A DNA stretch of 64,000 bases from JBFWPF01 sp050250135 (GTDB lineage Bacteria; Chlamydiota; Chlamydiia; Chlamydiales; JAFEGQ01): NCBI GenBank assembly GCA_050250135.1, contig JBFWPF010000009.1, forward strand, positions 1 to 64,000. The letters are read 5' to 3'. The translations under genes were made by a program, and so were the position numbers. This document shows, piece by piece, positions 1 to 7,369 of this stretch (within the stretch, counting starts at the first letter, position 1; the number at the start of each line of letters is the position of its first letter). The notes below the pieces were generated by a model. It had not been told where the DNA came from. It saw nothing but the letters and a program-made list of their open reading frames with translations, and did no database searches.

Positions 1-63
1 ACCAGTGAATCAACGGCCTTCTTCCTCACTTGGCAAGGATAAGGAAGCTGAGAAAATTTATGT

Positions 64-127
64 GTTATTTTCATTGCCATTACCCGGCGCGCCGGAGATG
101 CCGAGCTAATTGATTACACGCCCTAGC
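64..127. repeat. Empty-site copy of a dispersed repeat
   Basis: Bases 64-112 match 24601-24649 with one mismatch and contain the perfect palindrome CCGGCGCGCCGG. Here the repeat runs straight on into TGATTACACGCCCTAGC (111-127). At the second site the same junction is split by a palindromic element of about 168 bp. This copy therefore looks like an unoccupied or excised site. The stop codon of the LRR gene (TAG, 125-123 on the minus strand) lies inside it. Both copies lie just 3' of a minus-strand accessory gene. Confidence 0.75.
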
Positions 128-2672
128 TAAAAATCAATTTCGATTGCTTGAAGAACTCGGCAATGTCATTGGCGACTAGGGTGGCTGTGGTGGTGATCAC
201 TAGCGTCTGGTTCTCGATGTGACAGTCGGCGATGATCGAGCTCGCGAACGTTTCGAGGAGGGCACCCGCTAGCTCCTTCAACTCCTCAACCGCGTTAGGG
301 ATGGTGAGGGAGAGGTGGACCTTGGGGCCCTGGTGGGTGAGCTGGTAGGGGCTCTGCTTCTGGATCACCTCACGACCCTTCAATTGAAAAAGCTCGGTAG
401 CTTTCGGCATCGTTGTTTGGGTGAGGGTGGCGATCTTAGCCGGGCCGGTTGGCTTCAACTCGACAAGGGTAGGCTGAAGCAGGGTGGGCTGGACAGGTTT
501 TGCGAAAAGGCCCCCCTTCCTCTTAATCAGGCACCATCTCTTTTCACTGCTACCAAGCGCGTGGATGTAGGTGACGATGATCTCGACCTTCTCGTTCACC
601 GATTTTGAGACATGGTCTCTGAGCTTACCCTCCTTAAAGTAGTTGTAGACGAGCTTGACCACCTTTTTCCCATACTTGGCCGCCTCCTCTGGGGCGAGCT
701 TGTTCTGGATAATATGGTCGGCGTAGCTCATGGCCAGCCGCCTACCAATCAACTCTGCGATCGCAAGGGCCTCCTTTGGCCGGACCAGGCTCTCCTGGGC
801 CCTTTTGAACCCCTTTTCGGCCAAGTAGTCGATAGCAGCGCCGGAGAGTTCCTCGATGGAGAAGCTGAGGAGGCTCCCCACTACGCCGCCGACAAAGGGG
901 ATCCCCTCAGCTGCCCCACCAAGGAGGTCAGTCCCCAGCTTCGACACCTTGTCTCCCCACTTCTCATCCCGTTGGATCATCCCACCAGTCAAGAGGATCG
1001 CGCTCATGAACTTCGCCCCGAGCTGCTGCTCAATCACTGTGTAAAACGTGCGAAGGGATGGGGGATTTTGCAAAAGCTGCTGTTCGTTTAACCGCTGCTG
1101 CTTGACCTGGTAGTGCCCGTAAAGGAGTGAAGTCTGCCCCTGGAGCTGATTCTGCTCGTGCTTGATGAGGAGCATCTCCTGTTGCATCCCACTCTGGCGA
1201 TTCTCAATCTCATTCATCAGATTGTTCTGCAGCCCCTGCAAAAGCTGCTGATACTGCAAACTCTCGGCTAGTAGCTCGAGACCTTTTTGTGGCCCTTTAC
1301 CCAAATACTCGCCGAGGAGCAGCTGGAGCTGTTGGTTGGCAAGGCCGAACTGGGTGTCGAGTGGCTCTCCCATCCCATAGGAGAGCTCGATAGGGGTCCG
1401 TTCCCTTTTGGCGGGCCAGTAGGGGGAGAGGCCCAACGTGATCAGGGTGCTCACCATCTCTTGGTGCTTGATCGCGTATGCGGTGTGGAGGAGCGTGCTT
1501 CCACTCGCATCTACGGCAAAAGGTGAGGCCCCTCTTTTGAGGAGTTGGACCAGCAATGGCAAATCCCCTTTAAGGGCAGCTTGGAAGGCGGCGTTGGAGA
1601 GCTGCCTGTTCGTTTTGAGGTGCTGGATAAGCGGCTCGCATTTGAGATCGAAATCTTCGAGAAACTGGGCGGTAGGATGGGGGCTTTTTTGAATCGGATT
1701 GTGGGCTAAATTCAAGGTGGCAAGGGTACGGTTATCCTCGATGCCTTTAGCCAGTGCGAGGGCCCCCTTTTTGGTGATCTGGTTGTGAGCTAGGCTCAGC
1801 AGGTGGAGGCTCCGGTTCATCTTGAGAGCACCGGCGAGCCATTCGGCCCCTTTGTCTGCCAACTCATTATGGTCCAGCCAGAGGTTGACCAGGGTGACAT
1901 TCAGCTTTAGCCCCTCCGCAATCGATTGGGCGGCGATAGCTTTGAGGCCACAATCGCTTAGGTTGAGCAAGACCAGGGTATGATTAGCCTGAATGGCCGG
2001 GCCGAGGAAGGTACGGTCACCCTCATACGAGTGGAGCTGCCCCTGTAGATCGAGGGACTGTAGCGTGGGGTGTTTAGTGAGGGCTTCGATAAAGGCCTTT
2101 TCGAGAAGTTCTATCTTCTGCCAGCCTCTGGAAAGGCGCAAATCAAGGTGGATAAGAGAGCCGTTATAAGGGAGGACATTTAGCAGGGACAAAACACCCC
2201 CAGCAGTCATGGCATCATTACCAAAGAGGGTTAGGTGGGCGAGATGCTGGGTTTTGTTGAGGTACATCGCCACCCCTTGTGCCTCTTTGTTGCCAATAGG
2301 GGTGTTGGATAAGTTGAGCGATTTCAGCGAGGGATGGCTCTGGAGGGGATAGAGGAGTGAATAGAATCCCTCCTTGTCAACTTGAAGAAATGAGAGGTTG
2401 AGAAACTCCATTTTGGGAAGGGCTTTCATTGCCTCTCCGAGCTTACCTGCTGCCTCTCCACTCAGCTGACCCCTGACTTTGAGCACTCGGATTGCCGGGC
2501 ACTGCTCCAAACGGAGGGCAACCAAGGCGATTGCCTCAGATGAGGGGTTATCGAGGTAGAGCTTGGCCTGGCAGTCGTTGAGCTGCTCAAGCTTAACCTT
2601 TTCGATAGGGCGTGGGGCATCAGGGGCCGGCCCCTTTATTAGGAGGGGGCCAGTTGCCGCGGTACTATCCAT
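123..2672 (-). CDS. Leucine-rich repeat and ankyrin-repeat protein, putative host-interaction protein
   Basis: This 849-residue protein has ribonuclease-inhibitor-type leucine-rich repeats from about residue 60 to 330 (repeated LxxLxLxxN cores such as LVNLWLDHNEL and LLSLAHNQIT). Two ankyrin-like units follow at about 360-435 (AALKGDLPLLVQLLKRGASP). A glutamine-rich segment at about 445-540 looks like coiled coil. A glycine-rich hydrophobic stretch at about 590-625 could be membrane-active. There is no N-terminal signal peptide, which would fit type III secretion, but that is inference. LRR and ankyrin proteins are common host-interaction proteins in environmental chlamydiae. The ATG at 2672 has a GGAG six bases upstream. 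The stop codon lies in a dispersed repeat, so the last residues may derive from that insertion. Function and target are unknown. Confidence 0.85.
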   Translation of the reverse strand: MDSTAATGPLLIKGPAPDAPRPIEKVKLEQLNDCQAKLYLDNPSSEAIALVALRLEQCPAIRVLKVRGQLSGEAAGKLGEAMKALPKMEFLNLSFLQVDKEGFYSLLYPLQSHPSLKSLNLSNTPIGNKEAQGVAMYLNKTQHLAHLTLFGNDAMTAGGVLSLLNVLPYNGSLIHLDLRLSRGWQKIELLEKAFIEALTKHPTLQSLDLQGQLHSYEGDRTFLGPAIQANHTLVLLNLSDCGLKAIAAQSIAEGLKLNVTLVNLWLDHNELADKGAEWLAGALKMNRSLHLLSLAHNQITKKGALALAKGIEDNRTLATLNLAHNPIQKSPHPTAQFLEDFDLKCEPLIQHLKTNRQLSNAAFQAALKGDLPLLVQLLKRGASPFAVDASGSTLLHTAYAIKHQEMVSTLITLGLSPYWPAKRERTPIELSYGMGEPLDTQFGLANQQLQLLLGEYLGKGPQKGLELLAESLQYQQLLQGLQNNLMNEIENRQSGMQQEMLLIKHEQNQLQGQTSLLYGHYQVKQQRLNEQQLLQNPPSLRTFYTVIEQQLGAKFMSAILLTGGMIQRDEKWGDKVSKLGTDLLGGAAEGIPFVGGVVGSLLSFSIEELSGAAIDYLAEKGFKRAQESLVRPKEALAIAELIGRRLAMSYADHIIQNKLAPEEAAKYGKKVVKLVYNYFKEGKLRDHVSKSVNEKVEIIVTYIHALGSSEKRWCLIKRKGGLFAKPVQPTLLQPTLVELKPTGPAKIATLTQTTMPKATELFQLKGREVIQKQSPYQLTHQGPKVHLSLTIPNAVEELKELAGALLETFASSIIADCHIENQTLVITTTATLVANDIAEFFKQSKLIFS

Positions 2673-2733
2673 AGCTTCTCCGAAAAATGGAAATTCGCTT
2701 AGTAGCTAGGATCTAGTATAGAAAAGGCATGGA

Positions 2734-3102
2734 TTAAAAGTCGAGGACGAAGCTCTCTTTGAGGGCGGTGTAGCGGTGCTCGAAGTCGATGAGGGCCTCG
2801 TGCGCATCAAAGCCGAGGATGTCGCTGGCAAGCCGAGTTAGGCTGCCCCGGACCTCCTCCACCAAAATTCGCTGGTGGTCGGTAAAGTCGGGGACCAGCC
2901 CCTCTAGCTCTAGCAGCGTATGGGAGAGGTCGTCGACCGCATCGTTTTTGACCCGCACATGGTCATCCTCGTAGGCCCGCTGCAGCTGAAGGAGCTCGTG
3001 ATCCATCTCTTCAAAGAGATGGGAAACCTTCGCTAGCACATCGGCCATCGACTCACAGTGGGGAACCAGATCCCCTGGAGGCTCTTTACCGCCCATCCCC
3101 AT
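2734..3102 (-). CDS. Small acidic helical protein, unknown function
   Basis: A 122-residue acidic protein, predicted from composition to be mostly alpha-helical (SMADVLAKVSHLFEEMDHEL and LVEEVRGSLTRLASDIL). It has no signal peptide and no family I recognise. It is the last gene of a minus-strand run of small proteins that begins after transaldolase. The start is uncertain: two ATGs lie at 3102 and 3096, neither with a strong ribosome-binding site, and a third methionine at residue 19 begins the more regular helical part. The reading frame stays open upstream to the stop of the interrupted gene at 3166. Confidence 0.6.
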   Translation of the reverse strand: MGMGGKEPPGDLVPHCESMADVLAKVSHLFEEMDHELLQLQRAYEDDHVRVKNDAVDDLSHTLLELEGLVPDFTDHQRILVEEVRGSLTRLASDILGFDAHEALIDFEHRYTALKESFVLDF

Positions 3103-3165
3103 TAGGCGGGCCAGCTCCCACTGCCTTCGCTTTGGCCTAACTGCGCCTGAATTACCGTCATAAGA

Positions 3166-3414
3166 TCAGAAGCCTCCCTCATATCCGGCTTGGTCGCCGT
3201 TGTTTAGCGCTGCCTGGGCCGCATTGAGCAGGTCGGTAACCTTGTCTAGCGCCTTCTCTAGCTCAGCCCTTTTCTCAGGTGGGAGGTTGCGCTTATCGAG
3301 AAGGTTCCTGAGGTTATTCACCGTTTACCTCATGCCGTCGATGGCTTTTTGATCTGGGTCCTGATTAATCCCGCTGTAGCTGTAGGCCCCTCCAACCGGT
3401 CCGATGCTTACCAT
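3166..3414 (-). pseudogene. Small protein gene interrupted by an in-frame TAA
   Basis: Starting at ATG 3414-3412, which overlaps the TAA of the upstream gene (ATGGTAA), the frame gives 28 residues beginning MVSIGPVGGAYSYSG and then hits TAA at 3327-3325. The same frame continues for about 53 codons of clean helical sequence (VNNLRNLLDKRNLPPEKRAE, then LEKALDKVTDLLNAAQAALN) to TGA at 3168-3166. As one gene it would encode 82 residues. Alternatively the second half is its own small gene: a GTG at 3321 has GAGG six bases upstream, so reinitiation is possible. The N-terminus resembles that of the neighbour at 4337-4630 (MPVSGVGGATS), which suggests a related pair. Whether this is a pseudogene, a split gene or a sequencing error cannot be decided here. 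Confidence 0.5.
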
Positions 3415-3719
3415 TGGTCGACTATTCCCAGGACCTGCTCGTGGAAGTCCCGTAGTTTGCCGGCCGATTTCCGGGTGTCGAGCTTTTTGCTGAGCGCCTT
3501 GAGGTCCTTTTCAGCCTTGCGGAGCATCTTCTCTTTGCCCTCAAACTGGATCGACTCATTCTGACGGATGTCGCTTAGCACCTCTCGGTAGTCCTCCAGA
3601 GCAGCATTGATCAGCCCGTTGTCGTCCCACTCAAGCCCCATTTGGAGCTCTTGGTCGGCCCGCTCTAGCTTGCAGAGGAGGTCGGCCTTCAGGGTATCCT
3701 TGGTATAGGTCGTTTGCAT
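3408..3719 (-). CDS. Small coiled-coil protein, unknown function
   Basis: A 103-residue charged helical protein (LLCKLERADQELQMGLEWDD, GKEKMLRKAEKDLKALSKKL) with no signal peptide or membrane segment. The start is placed at ATG 3719 rather than GTG 3722 because GGAGG lies five bases upstream of the ATG. The upstream gene stops at 3722, so the two are almost contiguous. Its own stop overlaps the start of the interrupted gene downstream, indicating translational coupling. It shares with the neighbour at 3722-4033 a pattern of paired long helices with a KAE motif (LRKAEKDLKAL versus LKKAEANLNIL) and a Trp near the C-terminus (VDQW, SNWR), so the two may be diverged paralogues. The function is unknown. 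Confidence 0.7.
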   Translation of the reverse strand: MQTTYTKDTLKADLLCKLERADQELQMGLEWDDNGLINAALEDYREVLSDIRQNESIQFEGKEKMLRKAEKDLKALSKKLDTRKSAGKLRDFHEQVLGIVDQW

Positions 3720-3721
3720 CA

Positions 3722-4033
3722 CTACCTCCAGTTGCTCAGAAGCTGCTTGGCCTGCTCCTGGAAGTGGAGGTGGGCGATCTCGCCGGTAGGGCCATAAGGG
3801 TCGTTTTCGAGGATGTTGAGGTTCGCTTCGGCCTTCTTGAGGAGCTGCTCCTTGTTGGGGATCTTAACTGCGGGGTCTTTGAGCTGGTGGAGCCACTCTT
3901 TCATCGCCTCAATCTCTTGCTCGATCTCGTTCCAAGCCTCTTTTACGTGCTTTGCCCGGCTATTTTCGAGCATCTGCTCAAGCTTCTTGAGGCGGTTTTT
4001 CATCTCTTGGCTTTTTAGGGTGACGGGGTTCAT
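3722..4033 (-). CDS. Small coiled-coil protein, paralogue of its neighbour
   Basis: A 103-residue, highly charged helical protein (MKNRLKKLEQMLENSRAKHV, HVKEAWNEIEQEIEAMKEWL), cytosolic by sequence. It resembles the downstream protein in length, in the KAE-N/D-L motif and in its Trp-containing C-terminus. The ATG at 4033 is preceded by an AGGAG sequence. It belongs to a tight minus-strand series of six small genes after transaldolase, consistent with one transcript. No family is recognised. Small paired helical proteins in operons of host-associated bacteria can be secretion chaperones or assembly factors, but nothing here proves that. Confidence 0.7.
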   Translation of the reverse strand: MNPVTLKSQEMKNRLKKLEQMLENSRAKHVKEAWNEIEQEIEAMKEWLHQLKDPAVKIPNKEQLLKKAEANLNILENDPYGPTGEIAHLHFQEQAKQLLSNWR

Positions 4034-4046
4034 TACCTGGTTCTCC

Positions 4047-4328
4047 TTAGGTAAGGGATTTGATTAGCTTTTTGACTTTCTTCTGGACCTTCTCGCTCGC
4101 CTGGCTCACATCGCCTGGGATTTCGCGAAATTCCCCCAGCGCTTGGTTGACCGAGGAGAGTTTCTTTGCGACCTCGGGAGAGGCGGCCTCCTTTAGCCGG
4201 TTGACCGCATGTTGCAGCTCTTCGGCATGGGCCTTTGAGTCCTCTTTGAAGTTGATCGCAGCCTGCCTCAGTTCGGCAACTGCAGCGGCCACTTCGGGTG
4301 ATTGTTGTACCTTCTTGAATAGTCCCAT
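4047..4328 (-). CDS. Small helical lysine-rich protein, unknown function
   Basis: A 93-residue protein that is almost entirely amphipathic helix (EVAAAVAELRQAAINFKEDS, HAVNRLKEAASPEVAKKLSS) and ends in a basic tail (SEKVQKKVKKLIKSLT). The ATG at 4328 has a good GGAG five bases upstream. It has no signal peptide. The alternating Ala/Glu/Lys helices resemble apolipoprotein-like or histone-like proteins in composition only; I do not recognise a family. It sits between two other small genes with spacers of under 15 bases, so co-transcription is likely. Confidence 0.7.
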   Translation of the reverse strand: MGLFKKVQQSPEVAAAVAELRQAAINFKEDSKAHAEELQHAVNRLKEAASPEVAKKLSSVNQALGEFREIPGDVSQASEKVQKKVKKLIKSLT

Positions 4329-4336
4329 TTTCTCTC

Positions 4337-4630
4337 CTAAAGTAGTTTAAGTAGGTTTTCGGTCTGTGCGACCGCCTCATTTTTCTCGGTGTAGCTCGCG
4401 TTCCCCTGCGCCACAGGGGCAAGGGCGGCAGCCGTGCTCTCCATCGCCGCCTTAAGGGGGGCGTCGGCGTGGTGGTGCTTTTTCTTCGCAAGCTCAGCGC
4501 CTAGCTCTTTTGCCGCTTGTTGGGAGGGTCCCCTCACAAACTCGCGCCCCTTATTCCGGATACCGGCAAGGGGATCGTCTCCTGCACCAAAACCGGGGCT
4601 GGTTGCCCCTCCTACTCCTGATACGGGCAT
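4337..4630 (-). CDS. Small protein with glycine-rich N-terminus, unknown function
   Basis: A 97-residue protein with a flexible Gly/Ser/Pro N-terminus (MPVSGVGGATSPGFGAGDDP) followed by helical, alanine-rich sequence (SQQAAKELGAELAKKKHHHA, MESTAAALAPVAQGNASY). The disordered N-terminus resembles that of the interrupted gene at 3166-3414. A disordered N-terminus is compatible with type III export, but that is inference. It starts 12 bases after the transaldolase stop, with a GAGG in the spacer, so it is probably co-transcribed with tal. Confidence 0.65.
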   Translation of the reverse strand: MPVSGVGGATSPGFGAGDDPLAGIRNKGREFVRGPSQQAAKELGAELAKKKHHHADAPLKAAMESTAAALAPVAQGNASYTEKNEAVAQTENLLKLL

Positions 4631-4642
4631 CGCGTTACCTCT

Positions 4643-5626
4643 CTAAGCATGGGCTGGGTGTTTCTGCATCTCACGGATCCCCAGCGCGATCTCGTGCTCT
4701 AGCTTGACAATGTCGTCGGCAAACTTCCGAATACCCTCGGAGAGCTTCTCCAGCGCCATCGGGTTTTCGTTGAGGTGCCACCGGAAGCTCTTCTCATCGA
4801 CCGGCAATTTCGTCACATGGGCCTCCTTGGCCGCCTTGGGGGTCAGCTTCTCCTCCACCTTGCCGTTGTCGTGGGCGAGCTCCTCCAAGAGCTTGGGGGC
4901 AATCGTCAGTAGGTCACACCCCGCCAGCTCGAGAATCTCGCCACTGTTGCGGAAGGAGGCCCCCATGATCTGGGTCTTGTAGCCAAAGTGCTTGTAGTAG
5001 GTGTAGATCCGCTTGACCGATAGGACGCCGGGATCCTCCTCGGGAGAAAAGTCCTTCCCCTCCGCCTTCTTGTACCAGTCGAGGATCCGACCGACGAAGG
5101 GGGAGATGAGGGTCGCGTTGGCCTCGGCGCAGGCGGCTGCCTGGATGACGCTAAACATCAGGGTCATGTTGCAGTGGATCCCCTCCTTCTCGAGCTGCTC
5201 CGCTGCCCGGACCCCCTCCCAAGTTGAGGCGAGCTTAATGAGGATCCGCTCCCGGTCGATCCCGGCCTGCTCATAGAGCTCGATCAGTCGGTGGGCCTTC
5301 TCAATGCTCCCCTCGGTGTCAAACGAGAGGCGGGCATCCACCTCGGTTGAGACCCGCCCTGGTACGATCTTCAGAATCTCTAACCCGAAGTTCACCAGCA
5401 CCTTATCCATCGCATGCTCAACCTTCTCATCCATCTCGGTCGCCATCTGACACCCCCACTTCAGGGCATCGTCCACAAGATGCTTATATTGAGGCATATG
5501 GGATGCGGCATAGATCAGCGAGGGGTTGGTGGTTGCATCTGTCGGCTTGTACTTGGCGATCGCCTCGAAGTCACCGGTGTCGGCTACAATTGTGGTTAAC
5601 TTCTTGAGTTTAGATAATTTACTCAC
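4643..5626 (-). CDS. tal: Transaldolase
   Basis: This 327-residue protein is a classical TalB-type transaldolase, which moves a dihydroxyacetone unit between sugar phosphates in the non-oxidative pentose phosphate pathway in the cytosol. The N-terminal family motif DATTNPSL is at residues 30-37. The Schiff-base lysine motif ILIKLASTWEG puts the active lysine at K131 (K132 in E. coli TalB). Length matches the family. The start appears to be GTG (5626-5624), as no ATG fits the conserved N-terminus. In Chlamydia trachomatis tal also lies near the V-ATPase genes, as it does here. The small-protein series follows it on the same strand. Confidence 0.96.
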   Translation of the reverse strand: MSKLSKLKKLTTIVADTGDFEAIAKYKPTDATTNPSLIYAASHMPQYKHLVDDALKWGCQMATEMDEKVEHAMDKVLVNFGLEILKIVPGRVSTEVDARLSFDTEGSIEKAHRLIELYEQAGIDRERILIKLASTWEGVRAAEQLEKEGIHCNMTLMFSVIQAAACAEANATLISPFVGRILDWYKKAEGKDFSPEEDPGVLSVKRIYTYYKHFGYKTQIMGASFRNSGEILELAGCDLLTIAPKLLEELAHDNGKVEEKLTPKAAKEAHVTKLPVDEKSFRWHLNENPMALEKLSEGIRKFADDIVKLEHEIALGIREMQKHPAHA

Positions 5627-5692
5627 GACACACCAATTCTTTCTTTAGTTACCATCACCATTACATTTTTTATTTTAATTATCAAGGTGCCG

Positions 5693-5721
5693 TTGCAATA
5701 AAGGGTCTCTGTTGTTAAAAT
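5693..5721 (+). promoter_or_regulatory. Predicted sigma-70/66-type promoter of the F-box gene
   Basis: TTGCAA (5693-5698), a 17-base spacer, then TAAAAT (5716-5721). It lies in a short AT-rich intergenic region between divergent tal and the F-box gene. The predicted transcription start at about 5728 would leave a leader of about 14 bases containing AAAAGGA before ATG 5742. Confidence 0.5.
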
Positions 5722-5741
5722 GTTCTATAAAAAGGACCTAT

Positions 5742-7214
5742 ATGGGCGAAATCACCGAGGTTTGCCGGCAGCCTAAGGAGACCTGGCTACAGATCTTTCA
5801 GTATCTTTCTGGGGTGGGGGATCGGGTGGCCCTAATGAGGAGCTGCAAGTCGCTATGCGACTGGGGCAAGGCCGATGTGGTCTGGAAGGAGATCTTTTTC
5901 CAGCGCTACCCCTTTGCTAAGCGAGAAAACGACTTCTACCAGGGCTTGGTTGAAGGGAAGGCAGCGGTAGAGACCCTCCTGGAGAAGGGGGAGTTGCACC
6001 AGAAGTGTGAGGGCTACACGGCCAATGTGATCCAGATTCCGTCGGGCTATGCAGCCCTTCAGAACAAGATTTCGCTCTTCCGACGGGGGCAGACGAAAAC
6101 GGACCTCCTTCAGGTTATTCAGTGCTTGCCCGACCATCCCCCAGCGACCAAGGGGATAGTTGGGGCTCACAACGGAATACTCTATCACTGGACCGGTGAG
6201 CAGCCAAACTCATGGCAAAATCTACGGAATCCGCCTAAGTTGGCCCTGTTTCAAACGGATGAGATCACGACGGCCGCCTATATCGATTCACAAGGTGCTC
6301 TCCTCATGCGCCCTTTGGCCCAGGGCCTGAAAGCGACAAAGATCACTGAAACGGTGCACGCAGTGAGCTTGGGCAATGCCGGCTTAGAAGGGGCTCCCTT
6401 GTGGGTCAACTATAAAGGGGGCACGTCATACTCCTACATCGAGTTTTTCGATCCCAGGAGCCGGGCAAAGGGGAGCTATCCCCAGATCGACTTCAACGAT
6501 TATGGGGGGCAGTGGCTATGCACACCTGAAGAACAGAAGGCAGCGGGGCCGGCATTCGAAGAGATCCACTCGATCCAGAGTGTGGGCAGGGGAGGAGATC
6601 TGCGCCTCGTTGTTGTACGAAGCGATTGGAAATTGACAAAAGCCCTTGTCTTTAGCCCGGGCCAAAAAAAATGGAACTTTGAGGCCGGCTTTTGGCTGCG
6701 CCAACCAAAGGCCCAGCTGACTGAGGAGGGGCTCCTGTTTGTCGCTAAGGACGGTAAGCTCAAGAGTTGGAGGTGGGGCGCCCACTATCCCCACCCCCTT
6801 CCCCTTCCAGAGGGGATTGCTATCGATGACTTTGCCCTCATTTCTGCGGGGAGTGGATTGGGTCTTGTTGCCACCTGGGGTCAAGAATGCAAGCGGAGGG
6901 CATTTATTGGACAGCTTGCGCCCTTCAAGATCATCCGCGAGCTTAGGTTTGAAATCTATAGTCCCATGGGTTTCTTGCACGTGAGGCCCATTGTGGACCC
7001 CACCCATCCCCTTTTGGCCTTTTATGGGGGTGGTGTGGATCTGTTTGTCTTAGGTGAGGACGGGACGGTGGAGGAGCCCCAAATCCCCCCTCCCCCTCCG
7101 CCTGAGGCCACTGCCTCGAACAAGGCGGCCGTTTTCGCAGCGGCTATTGGCGTCCTCGCCCTCCTCTACCTCGGCCGGACCCTCTATCGCCGAGGACTCC
7201 GGATGACAATTTGA
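5742..7214 (+). CDS. F-box protein with C-terminal membrane anchor, putative effector
   Basis: A 490-residue protein. Residues about 12-60 form an F-box-like motif (ETWLQIFQYLSGVGDRVALM followed by RSCKSLCDWGKADVVWKEIF); in eukaryotes this binds Skp1 in SCF ubiquitin ligases. The middle 350 residues are rich in beta-strand and Trp/Gly and could be a substrate-binding propeller, but no repeat signature is clear. A proline run (PQIPPPPPPEA) leads to one C-terminal transmembrane helix (AAVFAAAIGVLALLYLG) and a short basic tail. F-box effectors are known from environmental chlamydiae. ATG 5742 is chosen over TTG 5712 because AGGA lies upstream and the F-box begins just after. The last three codons and stop (ATG ACA ATT TGA) are the first copy of the adjacent repeat array, so the native C-terminus may have been altered. 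Confidence 0.75.
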   Translation: MGEITEVCRQPKETWLQIFQYLSGVGDRVALMRSCKSLCDWGKADVVWKEIFFQRYPFAKRENDFYQGLVEGKAAVETLLEKGELHQKCEGYTANVIQIPSGYAALQNKISLFRRGQTKTDLLQVIQCLPDHPPATKGIVGAHNGILYHWTGEQPNSWQNLRNPPKLALFQTDEITTAAYIDSQGALLMRPLAQGLKATKITETVHAVSLGNAGLEGAPLWVNYKGGTSYSYIEFFDPRSRAKGSYPQIDFNDYGGQWLCTPEEQKAAGPAFEEIHSIQSVGRGGDLRLVVVRSDWKLTKALVFSPGQKKWNFEAGFWLRQPKAQLTEEGLLFVAKDGKLKSWRWGAHYPHPLPLPEGIAIDDFALISAGSGLGLVATWGQECKRRAFIGQLAPFKIIRELRFEIYSPMGFLHVRPIVDPTHPLLAFYGGGVDLFVLGEDGTVEEPQIPPPPPPEATASNKAAVFAAAIGVLALLYLGRTLYRRGLRMTI

Positions 7215-7350
7215 AACCTCTTTAGGTGTCGGGGTATGACAATTTGAAACTCTATTAAGTTGCTAGTAGTAAGTCGGATATGAAAATTTGACGTGTTGCA
7301 GATGACAATTTGAAACCCATTTAGGGTGCCTGACTTGACAATTTGAAACC
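7203..7350 (+). repeat. Five-copy array of a 16-bp direct repeat before an AAA+ ATPase gene
   Basis: The consensus ATGACAATTTGAAACC occurs at 7203, 7236, 7302 and (as TTGACAATTTGAAACC) 7335, with a degenerate copy at 7280 (ATGAAAATTTGACG). The start-to-start distances are 33, 44, 22 and 33 bp, all multiples of 11, close to whole DNA helical turns. The array fills the whole gap from the F-box stop to the ATPase start at 7370. The copies are too short and the gaps too repeat-like for a CRISPR array. The phasing suggests protein binding on one face of the helix, such as an operator or iteron-like site. Confidence 0.85.
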
Positions 7351-7369
7351 TTTTTGGAACCCTAGGGGT

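Noticed and set aside
3166..3414. Type III secretion needle protein (about 82 residues)
   Set aside because: Length and helical content fit, but no needle-family motif could be recognised.
7203..7350. CRISPR array
   Set aside because: Repeats are 16 bp, gaps vary from about 6 to 28 bp and are repeat-like, and no cas gene is near.
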